The notes: a model not told the origin generated them from the letters alone. A stretch of 64,000 bases of DNA from Macrostomum hystrix (GCA_950097015.1 CATNEN010000026.1:972001-1036000); one strand, 5' to 3'; counted from the stretch's first letter, positions 43,303-53,514 are shown. A program made the numbers and translations.

Positions 43303-45010
43303 CATGTTCTGAAAACAATCATTTGTGTCTGATTTTCTAAGTTTGTTAATGGTTCCTATACTTTTTGCAAGCTCACCATTCTGTTACAATAGTGAGTCAG
43401 CGACCTGTCCGCAGGCTTTAGACTTTTCTTCCTTGCTACATACTTCATTGATTTAGTCAAATTCCTAAGTTTTTTATCTCTATTCATCCAAAAAATTTTA
43501 GGCGAAATTTCCGCTTTTGACTACCACGGACTCATCCAGCAGATGATTCAACTGAGACGTGAGTTTGTCAACAGATGAGGTCTCAATTATTTCATGTAAC
43601 AATTTGTTTTATGTAGTCAGATTCTGTTGGCTTTTCAGGGCTTCGATGTAGTGCTGCTGTGTAACAGGATTCCAGATGGCTGGCCTTGGATAGTTTACGG
43701 TCTTGTACCCGCATGCCTCTTGCTGTGGCTTCATGTCCTGTATGCAGACTTTGTGGTAGTAAAATTGTGGTAGTGGCTGCTAGCTAGAGCTAGCGTTGTT
43801 GCACTTTACCCAATCAATGACTGTTGGTCAGTCATTCAGAAGAGTAATGAAATAGGTAGTGGGTAGTAATGAAATGTCCCGAAAGGTAATTGTTGACATG
43901 GACAAATCCAGTAACTCTGCTGCACCTCATTTGGTGTAGCACCATGCTAACCATGGACGGCATGCAAGCCAGCGCGGAAAAAGCCGAATGACCTTTTTTT
44001 ATCTCCGTAGTGTATTTCTAAATATAGAACATTCTATATAGGCTATCTCAATTAGGGTCGTCGTCTCTGGGGAAAACATGCACCGATTTAGAATACACGT
44101 ACAACACAGGTCCGTTTTGGTCTTGCTGGGGCCTTGGCTGGGTCTTGGCTGGACCAGACCCCCCTTTCAACATTATAGAAAGAGCCCAATGACACAAAAA
44201 TACCATCTATAGTGGCCAGTGAATATGCTTGTGGTTGCAGTATTATGGTTCATTGGCCTAGCTCACTGCTTTTTATTTCAGATGCAATCATTAAGCTAAA
44301 CTTGCTAAATCCCTCTTAAGTTTTGTTCAATCAATAAGAACTGAAATAGGTCTAGCCTGTTTTTTATTTACTGCATAGCTCCATATATGCTTGCAATGCC
44401 AAATCATAGGAGCTTGTCAAATAGTTATGTAATTCGCTGTTCAGCATTTAATCGTTAGCTAGCTAGCCGCCTATAGACAAAGTAGGCCTATTTTAATTGC
44501 AGATAGCAGCCACAAAGCACATCATTTAAATACGTCACAATGAAAAGAACTGTAACATAGGAATAAAATATTACATCAGTCTAATAACTAAGGAATACCG
44601 CTAAAGATTAGTTAAACTGGGTGGGTTAATTACGGAGATACTAAATACACAATTTAGTATCTTGTATTTTGTGTATAAGGTGACTCAAGCTAGGTTTGCT
44701 CGCAGGGCAAGTGTACTCACACAATCAGTCACAACATTAAGGTTAGGTTTAGGGTTACGGTTTGGTTTAGGGTTAGGTTTAGGAAAGGGTATAATAGGTT
44801 GTTGTTAAAACGAATTCCATATTTGACTGGGCTGCTGATCAATTTCGAAAAACTCTGCCGCAGACTATTATTGGATTTAATCGAAATTCATAATAGATAT
44901 ACACTCGATTTGATTTGGCTTATTTTATGCGAATATTGAGCCTTATAATGAAACAAAAAAATTATTCAATATTTGGCTCTATTTAGGCACGCATTGGGAG
45001 ATAAAATAGG
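43303..45010. other. Intergenic AT-rich region with telomere-like patch
   Basis: No gene recognised. At 44739-44785 a degenerate TTAGGG-type stretch (GGTTTAGGGTTACGG, TTTAGGGTTAGGTTTAGG) resembles an interstitial telomeric sequence. The DNA next to 43302 may hold the missing upstream part of the Crypton gene, but I cannot read it. Confidence 0.5.
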
Positions 45011-45016
45011 CAGAAA

Positions 45017-45628
45017 AGTAGTAGGGCGAATTATGACACTGCCGCATTAGCACTGGGGAGATAGGAAAGCAGTGTAAAAGGATAGGAGCGGGGCCTACAC
45101 AGTGGAGATATGCAGGCCAATCAGGTGGGTTTGTGCAGGAGCCCATTACTGTGCTTATGACACTGCCGCATTAGCACTGGGGAGATAGGAAAGCAATGTA
45201 AAATGATAGGAAGGAAACGAATGCACTGCAGAGATAAGAGAAATGGCTGGCCTATCTCTGTGCATTAGGGATGGATTAACACTGCAGGGATAGGAAGAGA
45301 GGCCGGCCTATCTCTTTGCGCTGGGTGATTAACACAGCAGAGATAGGAGTAGAGGGGGTGTGGGGGTGTGGGGGCGAAGCCCCCACATTTTAATTAGCCT
45401 TTAATTTTCTTGGTCACTCTGCCTCTGACAAACGGAACTCGCTGGCGCTGGCCCATTTAACCTCCAAGCAGCTGCACTGAGAGAACGTTAAATGCTACCT
45501 TGATGTCTGTGATGCAGGTCATTGCAAGGTCCTGCCTTGCTGGTCTATCTCTCTCTTTGCATTGGGGGTGGGTTAACACTGCAGGGATAGGAAGAGAGGG
45601 TCCGCCTATCATTTGGCACTGCAAATAG
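45017..45628 (+). repeat. Left terminal inverted repeat of Polinton element 1
   Basis: About 610 bases matching the right end inverted, including two subterminal units with GACACTGCCGCATTAGCACT and a GGGGGCGAAGCCCCC hairpin near 45371. Confidence 0.92.
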
Positions 45629-46034
45629 TCCTCGGAAATTCCGTGGGGTCCTAGTGTGTGAACAAACGCCTATGTGTTTGCATAGTGGACTCTGTCGCAG
45701 GTAAATCTGTCTGAGAGGGAGAGAGACAGTCAGTGCAGTCTGATAAACCGATTGATTATTCAGTTCCACTCCTCCAATGGAATTTCACTTTTGCTCTGGT
45801 CTCTCATATTTTTTCATATGAAGACAACAACAAAACAACTGTTGGCCTGGGCAAAACAGTGAAACCACCATCTGTTTGCAGTGGGTATGGGCAACACTGT
45901 AGAGATAGGACAGTGGATGCGTAGCATAGATACATAAATTCAGCCTAATGTTATTATAAGTTTTCTTAGTATTACAAGTGTATGCGCCCACAGTCTCACC
46001 CACCCCATTACGTTAACCCACCCCACTCCGCTGG

Positions 46035-46042
46035 TATATAAG
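46035..46042 (+). promoter_or_regulatory. TATA box of the Polinton left arm
   Basis: TATATAAG in GCTGGTATATAAGGGTGGGG, 82-89 bases upstream of the first left-arm ATG (46124). Confidence 0.7.
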
Positions 46043-46123
46043 GGTGGGGATTTTTTATTATCGTTAAGAGAGGATTTCTGTTAAACTAATAGCCATTTCG
46101 TCACGGAAGTTTGACCTGCTACC

Positions 46124-46866
46124 ATGGATCTTAGCGACGGCTTTAAAGTTCAAGTACAGGATTCATCGCTATCCGACGCTTCTACTCTTCTGACGGGGAG
46201 CTGAAGCCTGGAATCCCTGGATTCAACTTGAACGTACACCAATGGGAGAAGCTGAAGCAGCTAAGGCGCCAACTCGTGCAGGCTGCAGTCAACCGACGAA
46301 ACGTCACTGCCAAGCTGGGCTCCGACAAGCTCGTAGAAGTCAAGCGAGGAGTCATCTGGCTCAAGCGACTGCCGGAGGACTGCACGGAGGATTTCCTGAG
46401 ACGGAATTCGATCGAGATGACTCCCCGTCTGTGGCGAGCGCTGTGGTGCCATGTCGACCGGATCAGTAGTGAGCTGAGAGGAAAGTCACCGGAGTGCGAG
46501 TACGAGCTGGACCCTCAGGACATCAAGACCGAGCCGGACATCGAGAATCGGGCGGGCCAACACTCTAGTGAGGATGCGGACGACGAGAAGACGCTGCTGA
46601 TTTCCGAGTCAGACAACGCAACCTCCGAACCGCTTCCAGCTGCAGCCCAACTATCGACGCCCAAAGCATTCGGCTGCATCCCACAGCAGGACAGCGACCT
46701 GTCTAAGGATCCTTACTGGTATCAGGCCCGTGCGGCTGCGGGTCTCAGTGTCAACTGCTTGATTGGAAGCCGCAAGCGCAAGCAGCCATGGCCTCTGCGT
46801 AGGAGTGATGCGATCAAGTTTCCGAAGCTGACGGATGACTCAGATGAAAACAAGGACAACGAGTGA
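46124..46866 (+). pseudogene. PC4/p15-type ssDNA-binding transcription coactivator domain protein of the Polinton, frameshifted near N-terminus
   Basis: ATG at 46124 has an ideal ACCATGG context but its frame closes at 46202-46204. About 20 codons in, homology moves to the +1 frame, where RRFYSSDGELKPGIPGF and VHQWEKLKQLRRQL give the core of the PC4/SUB1 domain (IR-x-(F/Y)Y, DGELKPG, QWxxLK). PC4 binds single-stranded DNA and stimulates initiation by RNA polymerase II. The domain is followed by ~150 residues with an acidic middle, a DPYWYQARAAAGLS segment and a basic nuclear-signal-like GSRKRKQPWPLRR. It is the first gene of the left arm, behind a TATA box. Some bases may also be lost near 46160. 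The break makes this copy nonfunctional unless recoding occurs. Confidence 0.8.
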
Positions 46867-47147
46867 ATTTCCAAGTGACAGTACATGCATCAAATAATTT
46901 CTAACTTCATTCATTTGGTCAAATGCGCACTAAGCTTATTATCTATCCAGCCATATTTCAGCAATATAGGCTACAGAGTAATTTTGCTCTGTGCTTCTCG
47001 CAATAGCTAATTTAACTGTCTTTTTTGGCTTTATTTCTCGGTATATGTATCAAGACATTTTATAAACTACATTGTGTCAATACAACTTAAGAAAGTTGCT
47101 AAAGACAAAAAATAATATTGATTCTGACATCCTCTTCATGTTGGAAA

Positions 47148-48216
47148 ATGGAAAAGCTTTACTACAACCCCGCTCAGCCGGCCAGTTTCTCAGGTGCATC
47201 AAAGTTGCAGCAGCAACTAGGGAAAAATAATGAGGTGAAATCTAGAAAATACATTGAGCTGTGGTTAACTGAACAGCCCGTGCACACACTGCACAGGTCA
47301 GCTAGAAGGCGCTATCCCAGAGCACCAATCATAGTGCGATCCATTGACGATCAATGGGAGCTTGACTTGGTTGAGATGATTCCATTCGCAAAGTACAATA
47401 ATGGCTACAAGTACATTCTCACATGCATTGATGCGCTGTCCAAATGTGCATGGGCCAGGCCATTGAAAAATAAATCAGCTGCAGAAGTGCAGTCCGCATT
47501 CGAGAGCATTCTGAAATACTCAAAACGCCAGCCTCGCACAGTCCGCACAGATCAGGGGAAAGAGTTTCTTAACACTACTTTTCGCCAATTCTGCATAGAG
47601 CGGGGGATTCTGGCTTTCCCAACCAATAGTGAGCAGAAAGCAGCCATCATTGAGCGATGGAACAGAACTCTGAAGAGCAAAATGTGGCGGTATTTCACGT
47701 ACAAAAGCACCCTGCACTGGGTTGACGTGCTGTCCAAGCTAGTGAAGTCCTACAACAGCACTTACCATAGAAGCATAAAAATGGCGCCAACAAGCGTCTG
47801 CAAAGAGAATGAATCTGAGGTCTGGATGAACCTGTACGATGGGAAAGCAATTGAGACAATAGAGAAGCTGAAGAAACCGAAATTCTGCGACAATCAGTTA
47901 GTGAGAATTTCCAATGCACCCAGGGTGTTCCGAAAGGGCTACAAGGCCAACTGGAGCGAGGAAGTGTACACTGTGGTGGCCAGGGCCCCGAAGCACTACC
48001 CGTACATGTACAAGATTAGAGACATGAAGGGGGGAAGAGATTCGAGGCCTCTTCCATGAGCAAGAGCTGCAGGCTGTTCCGGACTCACAGCGGTTGTATG
48101 TGATTGAAAAGATTTTGAAGACTGAGAAACGTCATGGAAAAATCCGATATCTTGTGAAGTGGGCCGGCTACAACTCCACCGGGTGGGTGGATGAAAAGGA
48201 CTTAAGAAAAGTCTAG
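47148..48216 (+). pseudogene. Polinton retroviral-type integrase with chromodomain, frameshifted
   Basis: ATG at 47148 (MEKLYYNPAQPASF, the usual start of the family; the frame is open further upstream). rve core: first Asp in QWELDLVEM, second Asp in TDQGKEFL, catalytic Glu in AAIIERWNRTLK. It inserts the element DNA and makes the 6-bp duplications. The frame ends at 48059, but the expected C-terminal chromodomain lies in the next frame (YVIEKILKTEKRHGK, LVKWAGYNSTGWVDEKDL) and ends at 48214-48216. The switch is at a run of six G near 48030, a typical slippage site. Chromodomains can direct integration to marked chromatin. Confidence 0.88.
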
Positions 48217-48281
48217 TAGTAAACCTATTTCTGTGATAAAGATATTTTCTATTATGAGAAACAGTGTTATCAACAGTGAAC

Positions 48282-49064
48282 ATGCTGAAGGTACCTAGTG
48301 ACTTTCATTTTCACCTGCCTTCACCTATTTACTTGGATCGAAATGTGGACTATGAGGCTGGTCTGGTTGAAATCCATCTGCCTGTTGCATGGTTCAATCT
48401 TGACGAACCTTACTGCATCACTGTCTCAGTTGGAAGAGAGCACGAGGCCCTGGTTCTTCAACCTGGACGCTTTGCTAGAGTGGAGGAGCTGGTGGAGTGC
48501 CTGAATGAGCTGCTGACCAACTCTGAGTCTCTGTTCTTTGATGCGAGAAGCGACAGAGATGCTGAAATGGAGGCAGACGAATCGGGTCTGCTGGGGCGGC
48601 GTGGTAGTGCAAGAGAGTTCGCTATAAAATTTGAAATATGCAACTCAAGAACTGTTGTGCAAAACAGTACCGCGGAAGCAGAGCTGTTTCTTCCTCCTAA
48701 CAAAATTCTGCAGTGGCTTGGATTCGGAAGTCAAGCAGTTACGATCCGACCTGGTCGCTTTGTGTCAAAGCATTACATTGGCTGCCCACGCACCAGCTTA
48801 ATTAATGTCCACTGCAGCATGGTTGAATCAACTAACTGCAACTGCAGCTCCCTGCTGAGAACTGTTAGCATGAATTCTGAAATTGAATGGGGTTACTATC
48901 TGAGCAAAGTGTTTAAGAAAACGACATTCTTTCCGATTCAGAGAGTCAATTTCCTACAAAGTATTCGAATTCAACTGCGAGACATTTTTGACTGCACATT
49001 TATCGCGCAGACTTGCAGTCCTGTTTTGCTGACCGTTCAGATTCGCGAAAAAAAAATTCAATGA
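48282..49064 (+). CDS. Polinton minor capsid (penton-like) protein
   Basis: 261 residues from ATG 48282 (MLKVPSDFHFHLPS). The start and spacing match Polinton minor capsid proteins: LPS near the N-terminus, GLVEIHLPVAWFNL, then VEELVECLNELL, LPPNKILQWLGF and a beta-rich C-terminus. These single jelly-roll proteins form the vertices of the icosahedral capsid next to the double jelly-roll major capsid protein. No breaks seen. The stop overlaps the next ATG as ATGA. Assignment rests on position and motif pattern. Confidence 0.7.
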   Translation: MLKVPSDFHFHLPSPIYLDRNVDYEAGLVEIHLPVAWFNLDEPYCITVSVGREHEALVLQPGRFARVEELVECLNELLTNSESLFFDARSDRDAEMEADESGLLGRRGSAREFAIKFEICNSRTVVQNSTAEAELFLPPNKILQWLGFGSQAVTIRPGRFVSKHYIGCPRTSLINVHCSMVESTNCNCSSLLRTVSMNSEIEWGYYLSKVFKKTTFFPIQRVNFLQSIRIQLRDIFDCTFIAQTCSPVLLTVQIREKKIQ

Positions 49065-49267
49065 ATTATCAGCAGCTGATTAGGCAATACTCGGGAGCTC
49101 AAACAGGAGCTCAAAAGTCAGTACTTTATGGCTGCGGGAGTTCTCCAGGGCTTATGACGTACCAGCCTCCACCAGATGCTTCATCATCATCATTAACAGG
49201 GCTGATCAATAGCAGCCGTGGCAAAACAAAAAGTCCTAAGAAATCGAAACGAAAGCAGAAAAAATGA
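49061..49267 (+). CDS. Small Polinton protein with basic C-terminus
   Basis: 68 residues starting at an ATG that overlaps the previous stop (ATGA). Gln/Gly/Ser-rich N-terminal half (MNYQQLIRQYSGAQTGAQ), then a Lys-rich tail (KSPKKSKRKQKK). Its place between capsid genes suggests a virion protein, but I do not recognise the family. Confidence 0.5.
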   Translation: MNYQQLIRQYSGAQTGAQKSVLYGCGSSPGLMTYQPPPDASSSSLTGLINSSRGKTKSPKKSKRKQKK

Positions 49268-49431
49268 AAGAAGAATCAACTAGCCGGAACACTAGTCGCA
49301 AGAGAGGAAGGAAGACAAAGACTGGCAAGAAAAAGCTTAAGAAAAGGACTGACAAGAAAAGGAAAGCAACTGGAAGAAAGCGCAAAGTCAACAGAAAAAC
49401 TGTGAAACGGGTGCTCGACTCTCTGTCCTAG
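49264..49431 (+). CDS. 55-aa very basic protein, core/DNA-condensing-like
   Basis: ATG at 49264 overlaps the preceding TGA (ATGA) and the TAG at 49429-49431 is three bases before the major capsid ATG. About half of the residues are Lys or Arg (RKRGRKTKTGKKKLKKR). Size, charge and position next to the capsid gene recall small arginine/lysine-rich core peptides that pack DNA in adenovirus-like virions; that role is inference. The overlaps at both ends support real translation. Confidence 0.6.
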   Translation: MKEESTSRNTSRKRGRKTKTGKKKLKKRTDKKRKATGRKRKVNRKTVKRVLDSLS

Positions 49432-49434
49432 GCG

Positions 49435-50718
49435 ATGGCTTACGGATTTAACCCAAGGCTCGATCTGTTCAAGGCGCCTGTGCTACAGACTTGTATTGAG
49501 AAATCTGCTTACGTTGACATTCATCCTGTGAATTCTATTGTTGCAAACTCACCCATTGAATTTGACTGCCACCAATCAGCTGATGAGTACACTGATTTAG
49601 TTAATTCATTTCTATACATTCGGTGTCGCATTGTGAGACTGAATGGTGCATTGATGAGGGAGGATGAGCTGGGTGAGGATGGAGTTGTTGCAGACCGCAG
49701 AGACAGCAATGTGCATCCGGAAAATTTTGTTCTATCTACAGCCTTCTCAGATGTAATTGTTAGCATTAACCAGCGAATCGTCTCTGGCGGTGACCAGCTG
49801 TACCCGTACCATGCCTACTTCAAAGCACTGATGAGCTCATCCGATGCCCAGCAACTCAAATTTCACCCTGCCGGTTTCCTGGAACCCGACTCAGCTGATG
49901 AGGACCACACTGAGAACCACAGGACCTCCCAATGGAGGGAATATGCGGGACCACTCCTTAGCGACATTTTCCAGTGCCCTGTGTTTCTGCTGAACAATTT
50001 GCACCTGCACATCAAACTGGTGCCCAGTGACGGAGCATTTGGAATCAGAGCTCCAGCCGCCAACGACACCGCCTACAGGATGGAAATATCGCACTGCATC
50101 CTCTATCTCCGCCGAGTCAAAGTTCTGCCCCACATCAGCTTGGCTCACGAGCAGGGGCTGGCTAATCAGAATGCGCTCTACCCAATTGAGCGAACTGAAA
50201 TGCAAAACTTCATCCTGCCCCAGGGAATTCAGTCAAAGAATATTGAAGGATTCACACATGGAAAGCTCCCGAAATTCATCATGCTGGCCTTCGTCAACCA
50301 CCGAGCCTTCAATGGGCACCATCATTCCAGCCCGTTCCAGTTCCAAAACTTCAACCTGAGTCAGCTTGCTCTCAAGAAAGGGGGTGAATCCATGTGCCAC
50401 GGGGCATTTACACCTGAGAACAATTCGTTTGTGAGAGAATATTTGCACTACCTGAAAAGCTGTCAATCTGCGAGCCACACCAACTCGGTTCCATCGATTC
50501 CCTACCAGCTCTTCTCAAACGAGAACACTGTGTTCGCATTCGATCTGACACCCGAGGGAGCGGCTCTGTGGTACGGGCAGAAGGAGGGAAACCTGCGGCT
50601 GGAGATTCGGTTCCGACAGGCCTTGGATGAAGCCGTGTCCCTGATTGTCATGTGTGTGTATGACTCACTGATTGAGGTCACCAAGCACAGGGAGCTATTG
50701 CTGGACTATTCATCTTAA
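49435..50718 (+). CDS. Polinton major capsid protein (double jelly-roll)
   Basis: 427 residues, uninterrupted. Motifs follow the Polinton MCP family: an N-terminal YVDIHPVNSI strand, DEYTDLVNSFLYIRCRI, FSDVIVSINQRIVS with YPYHAYFKAL, VFLLNNLHLHIKLV, YPIERTEMQNF, LPKFIMLAFVNHRAFNG, FAFDLTPEGA and a final GNLRLEIRFRQAL strand. This protein forms the capsid shell, which is why Polintons are regarded as potential viruses (adintoviruses). Its TAA shares a base with the ATG of the protease gene (TAATGA). Normal family length. Confidence 0.9.
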   Translation: MAYGFNPRLDLFKAPVLQTCIEKSAYVDIHPVNSIVANSPIEFDCHQSADEYTDLVNSFLYIRCRIVRLNGALMREDELGEDGVVADRRDSNVHPENFVLSTAFSDVIVSINQRIVSGGDQLYPYHAYFKALMSSSDAQQLKFHPAGFLEPDSADEDHTENHRTSQWREYAGPLLSDIFQCPVFLLNNLHLHIKLVPSDGAFGIRAPAANDTAYRMEISHCILYLRRVKVLPHISLAHEQGLANQNALYPIERTEMQNFILPQGIQSKNIEGFTHGKLPKFIMLAFVNHRAFNGHHHSSPFQFQNFNLSQLALKKGGESMCHGAFTPENNSFVREYLHYLKSCQSASHTNSVPSIPYQLFSNENTVFAFDLTPEGAALWYGQKEGNLRLEIRFRQALDEAVSLIVMCVYDSLIEVTKHRELLLDYSS

Positions 50719-51263
50719 TGAAAGTTGATATGGATGCCCTTCAGCTGCGTTCTCTTGCTAGATCCTTCCTGCCCAGCAATCGAATCTTGATAATCACCCT
50801 TTGCTTAAAGCAAAAGACCTGGATAATAAACTGGGATGAAGGAAGAATGCGTGAGAAAATTCCCAATCACAACAGAATCATCAGCTTCTTCTTGATAAAA
50901 CACAGCGTCTCGTTTGGACACTGGGTTGCATGTTTTGTTGGCAATGGAAATGTAGTTGAATTATTTGATTCTCTCGGTTGGAATGCACAGACTCTGAGTG
51001 CCATCCACCAATTTTTTGCTAATAAATTCAAGTTTCCTTTCCGCATGCTTTGCAATGTTAACCGAATCCAATGCAGTCAGTCGGACAAGTGCGGACTTTT
51101 CTGTCTCTATTTTGCATATCAAAGATTTCTTTTGAAGCGATCATTCGAATGGATTCTGCGAAATCTACACGTGAAAGAAAACTGCCCGTTGAATGACAGA
51201 ATGCTTTGTCAGTTTGAAGCCAGCTTAAGAAAAAGAGGTTTATGGCGAAAAAGAAATAGTTGA
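50718..51263 (+). CDS. Polinton adenain-like cysteine protease
   Basis: 181 residues, intact. Catalytic set visible: His in FGHWVACFVG, acidic residue in ELFDSLG, Gln in RIQCSQS and Cys in DKCGLFCLYF. Matches the adenovirus-protease/Ulp1-like fold used to process capsid precursors. Starts within the stop of the capsid gene (ATGA-type overlap), so the two are probably translated from a shared transcript or by tight coupling. Length is typical. Confidence 0.88.
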   Translation: MKVDMDALQLRSLARSFLPSNRILIITLCLKQKTWIINWDEGRMREKIPNHNRIISFFLIKHSVSFGHWVACFVGNGNVVELFDSLGWNAQTLSAIHQFFANKFKFPFRMLCNVNRIQCSQSDKCGLFCLYFAYQRFLLKRSFEWILRNLHVKENCPLNDRMLCQFEASLRKRGLWRKRNS

Positions 51264-51280
51264 AATAAAGCCTAAGTGAG

Positions 51281-51928
51281 ATGGAGTCAGAAAGAGTGTA
51301 CTATGATGTCCGCCTGCGGCAGGGCAGCTGCATGATGGTCTGCGGACCCACCAATGCTGGAAAGACAACCTTCGTGAAGCATCTAATACAGTACAGGGAT
51401 GTATTATTCGACGTCCAGCCTGGGAGAGTGCTCTGGTACTATGGAATCGCACAGCCAGCGCATGCTGAGTTGAGCAGTCTTGGTGTGCAATTGTATCAGG
51501 GATTACCCACTAACTTTGAGAGCTCATTGATGAGCAATGATCTGGTCATTTTTGATGACATGATTGATGAAACTTCTAACTCTGCCTCAATGCGAAATAT
51601 TTTCACTGGACTCGCCCATCACCTGCCATGCTTTCTTGTAATGCTCACTCAGAATATGTTTTTCAAGGGCAAGGAGTTGCGGACCATGAGCTTGAACGCG
51701 ATGTACTATGTGATCCTAAAAAACCCCAGAGACCAGCTGCAGATCGCTGCATTGGGCAGGCAGTGCTTTCCATAGAAGCCTGGCTTCCTGCTTGAGGTCT
51801 TCAAGCATGTCACAGCGCAGGGCAGGGGGAGCTACCTGTTTCTGGACTTTCACCCTTGCACTCCCGATGAGCTGCGAGTGCGAGCCAGAATTTTGCCCAA
51901 TCAGAGGCCACATCTGGTTTATGCTTAA
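51281..51928 (+). pseudogene. Polinton packaging ATPase (FtsK/HerA-type), interrupted by an in-frame TAG
   Basis: Walker A GPTNAGKTTF near residue 22 and Walker B LVIFDDMI near residue 86, followed by LVMLTQNMFF; this ATPase pumps DNA into the capsid. The frame meets TAG at 51773-51775, but continues in the same frame with family-like sequence (LLEVFKHVT, YLFLDFHPCTPDELR) to a TAA at 51926-51928. So 216 codons carry homology with one internal stop. Either a point mutation has disabled it or the stop is read through. Confidence 0.85.
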
Positions 51929-51971
51929 GAATATAGGTTGAGAAATGCTATTAGCCTGAATTATTGCAACT

Positions 51972-52295
51972 ATGGAAGTGTTCGAAGCTCATCAAAGTTT
52001 ATTTGAAGTCCTTGCCTCACACAAATATACAATTAGCCTCAAGCGCGCAATAATACAGCTGAGTCCGAAAGAAGCTTGCACTTTTCTTGTCGAGGCCTGC
52101 CACAACCTATTGGAAGAGAATTTGCCATTTTCTCTTGTTGAAAAGACAGCGCTATTGAAATCTAAAAATATAATCCGCAAGATTGCCCGGCAAAGAAAAC
52201 AGAGTGACTTACTCAAAGCTTCTTTTATCAGAATCCTCCCCACTCTGCTGAAACTTGTGAAAAAGAAGAGGAAAAGAGATGCACAAATTCAATGA
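51972..52295 (+). CDS. Small conserved Lys-rich Polinton protein
   Basis: 107 residues, mostly helical, with KRAIIQLSPKEACTFLVEA, HNLLEENLPF, KTALLKSKNIIRKIAR and a basic end (KLVKKKRKRD). This resembles the small Lys-rich ORF commonly found near capsid genes in Polintons of other animals. Function unknown. It overlaps the next ORF by 17 bases. Confidence 0.55.
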   Translation: MEVFEAHQSLFEVLASHKYTISLKRAIIQLSPKEACTFLVEACHNLLEENLPFSLVEKTALLKSKNIIRKIARQRKQSDLLKASFIRILPTLLKLVKKKRKRDAQIQ

Positions 52296-52956
52296 GATGG
52301 TTCTGATCTCAAGGTCCGAGTATGAAATGCTGAGGAGGAGTGCCAAGCCCATTGAGTCTGTGAGTGACACGGCCATAAAGCAGGCACAGATGAAATGCGA
52401 TGATATCCTGTTGGCCCAAGACTGCCCAGATGATATGAAGACAGCCCTGTACCAGAGTGCAATGCAAAGCTTGCTGGCAAAGCGAAAGCAGACAGGAAAG
52501 GAAGCTGCATCAGAAGAGAAGAAAGCGAAGTTGATGAAGGCTGAGATGCCTCAAAGAAGCTGGGAGGAAAAGATCTACCAGTCAGTGCCACAGAAGCTCA
52601 AACCGAGGGCTCGGAGTCTATGGGCCATCCTATCTGACAGCCAGTCTGCTATCCGGGTGTCCGATAATGGAGAGGTGAACATTTCTGGGAACTCGATTCC
52701 TAACTAAAACATTGTCGATTTGATTCTGCACACAGTGAAGGACTCAAAAAGTTCTGGTCAGCCTGTTGGATGGCCCGCTTTCAGTGACTTGCTTCGCCAA
52801 AAAAATCTCAATGTGCCTATGTCAGCTGTTGGAAAATCTGTACATCAAGAAATTTTTGATACAATTGAAGATGCACAGCCTTCACTCAAAGGATTGGGCA
52901 ACAGGTCTGCATGGCTGAGGTTGAACAGGGGGAGAAAACAGTATTTAAGAAAGTAA
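52279..52956 (+). pseudogene. Conserved Polinton protein (NIVDL family) interrupted by an in-frame TAA
   Basis: First part begins MVLISRSEYEML (ATG 52297, or 52279 in frame) with a coiled, charged middle. A TAA at 52705-52707 follows GNSIPN, and the same frame continues immediately NIVDLILHTVKDSK and GWPAFSDLLRQKNLNVP to 52956. In related Polinton proteins the NIVDL segment follows directly on this hydrophobic strand, so the stop sits inside a conserved stretch. Function unknown; probably virion or DNA-associated. Confidence 0.65.
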
Positions 52957-52997
52957 CGATCATCGAATTATGCCGGTTTCGAGGCACTCGCTTGAGC

Positions 52998-53470
52998 ATG
53001 AACTACATAGACATTCAGGGCTTCCCGTGCGATGGAGAGAAGGATGACTTCATCGTGAAGGAGTTGGCGATCCTTGAAGTCAGGAAAGGAAGCTATCACC
53101 TTTCACACCACGTGTACGCTCCACCGTATGATTGGCAGAGAGTTTCACCTGACATGCGAATGTACTACAAACAGCTTTCGAAAAATCTACATAAATTCAA
53201 GTGGACCGATGGAACCCGGCCATATTTGCAATTAGCTGACGACATTGTGAGCATTGGTAGCGGCGTCAACTGGACAAGCGGAGAGAAAAAATCGATTTTT
53301 CTAACTGAGTTGTTGGGCAGACTGGTCTACAACTTAGACGATTTGGTCTCACATTCTAACAAAGACTCTGATACCGCATGTGCAGTGAGCAACTCATTGC
53401 TGCACTACAGCTGGCTGAAACCAACAGCTTGCATCAACTTAAGAAGCGACAAGTGCTCATGGCATAGAAG
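52998..53470 (+). CDS. Conserved transposon protein, nuclease (RNase H-fold)-like
   Basis: ATG 52998 (MNYIDIQGF). The family, common in Polintons and other animal mobile elements, shows IDIQGF, FIVKELAIL, SHHVYAPPYDWQ, LHKFKWTDG and a final Cys/SNSLLHYSWL segment; I read it as a degraded exonuclease-like fold, an inference from the IDxxGF and KELAI pattern. The frame stays open to 53849, but beyond about 53470 its Ser/Arg-rich sequence is just the out-of-frame reading of the TBP gene, so the natural end is probably lost to a frameshift in 53410-53470. Confidence 0.5.
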
Positions 53471-53514
53471 CTCAAGCAATTGCAGTAGCAGCAGCAGCCA
53501 GACTTGCAATCAGA

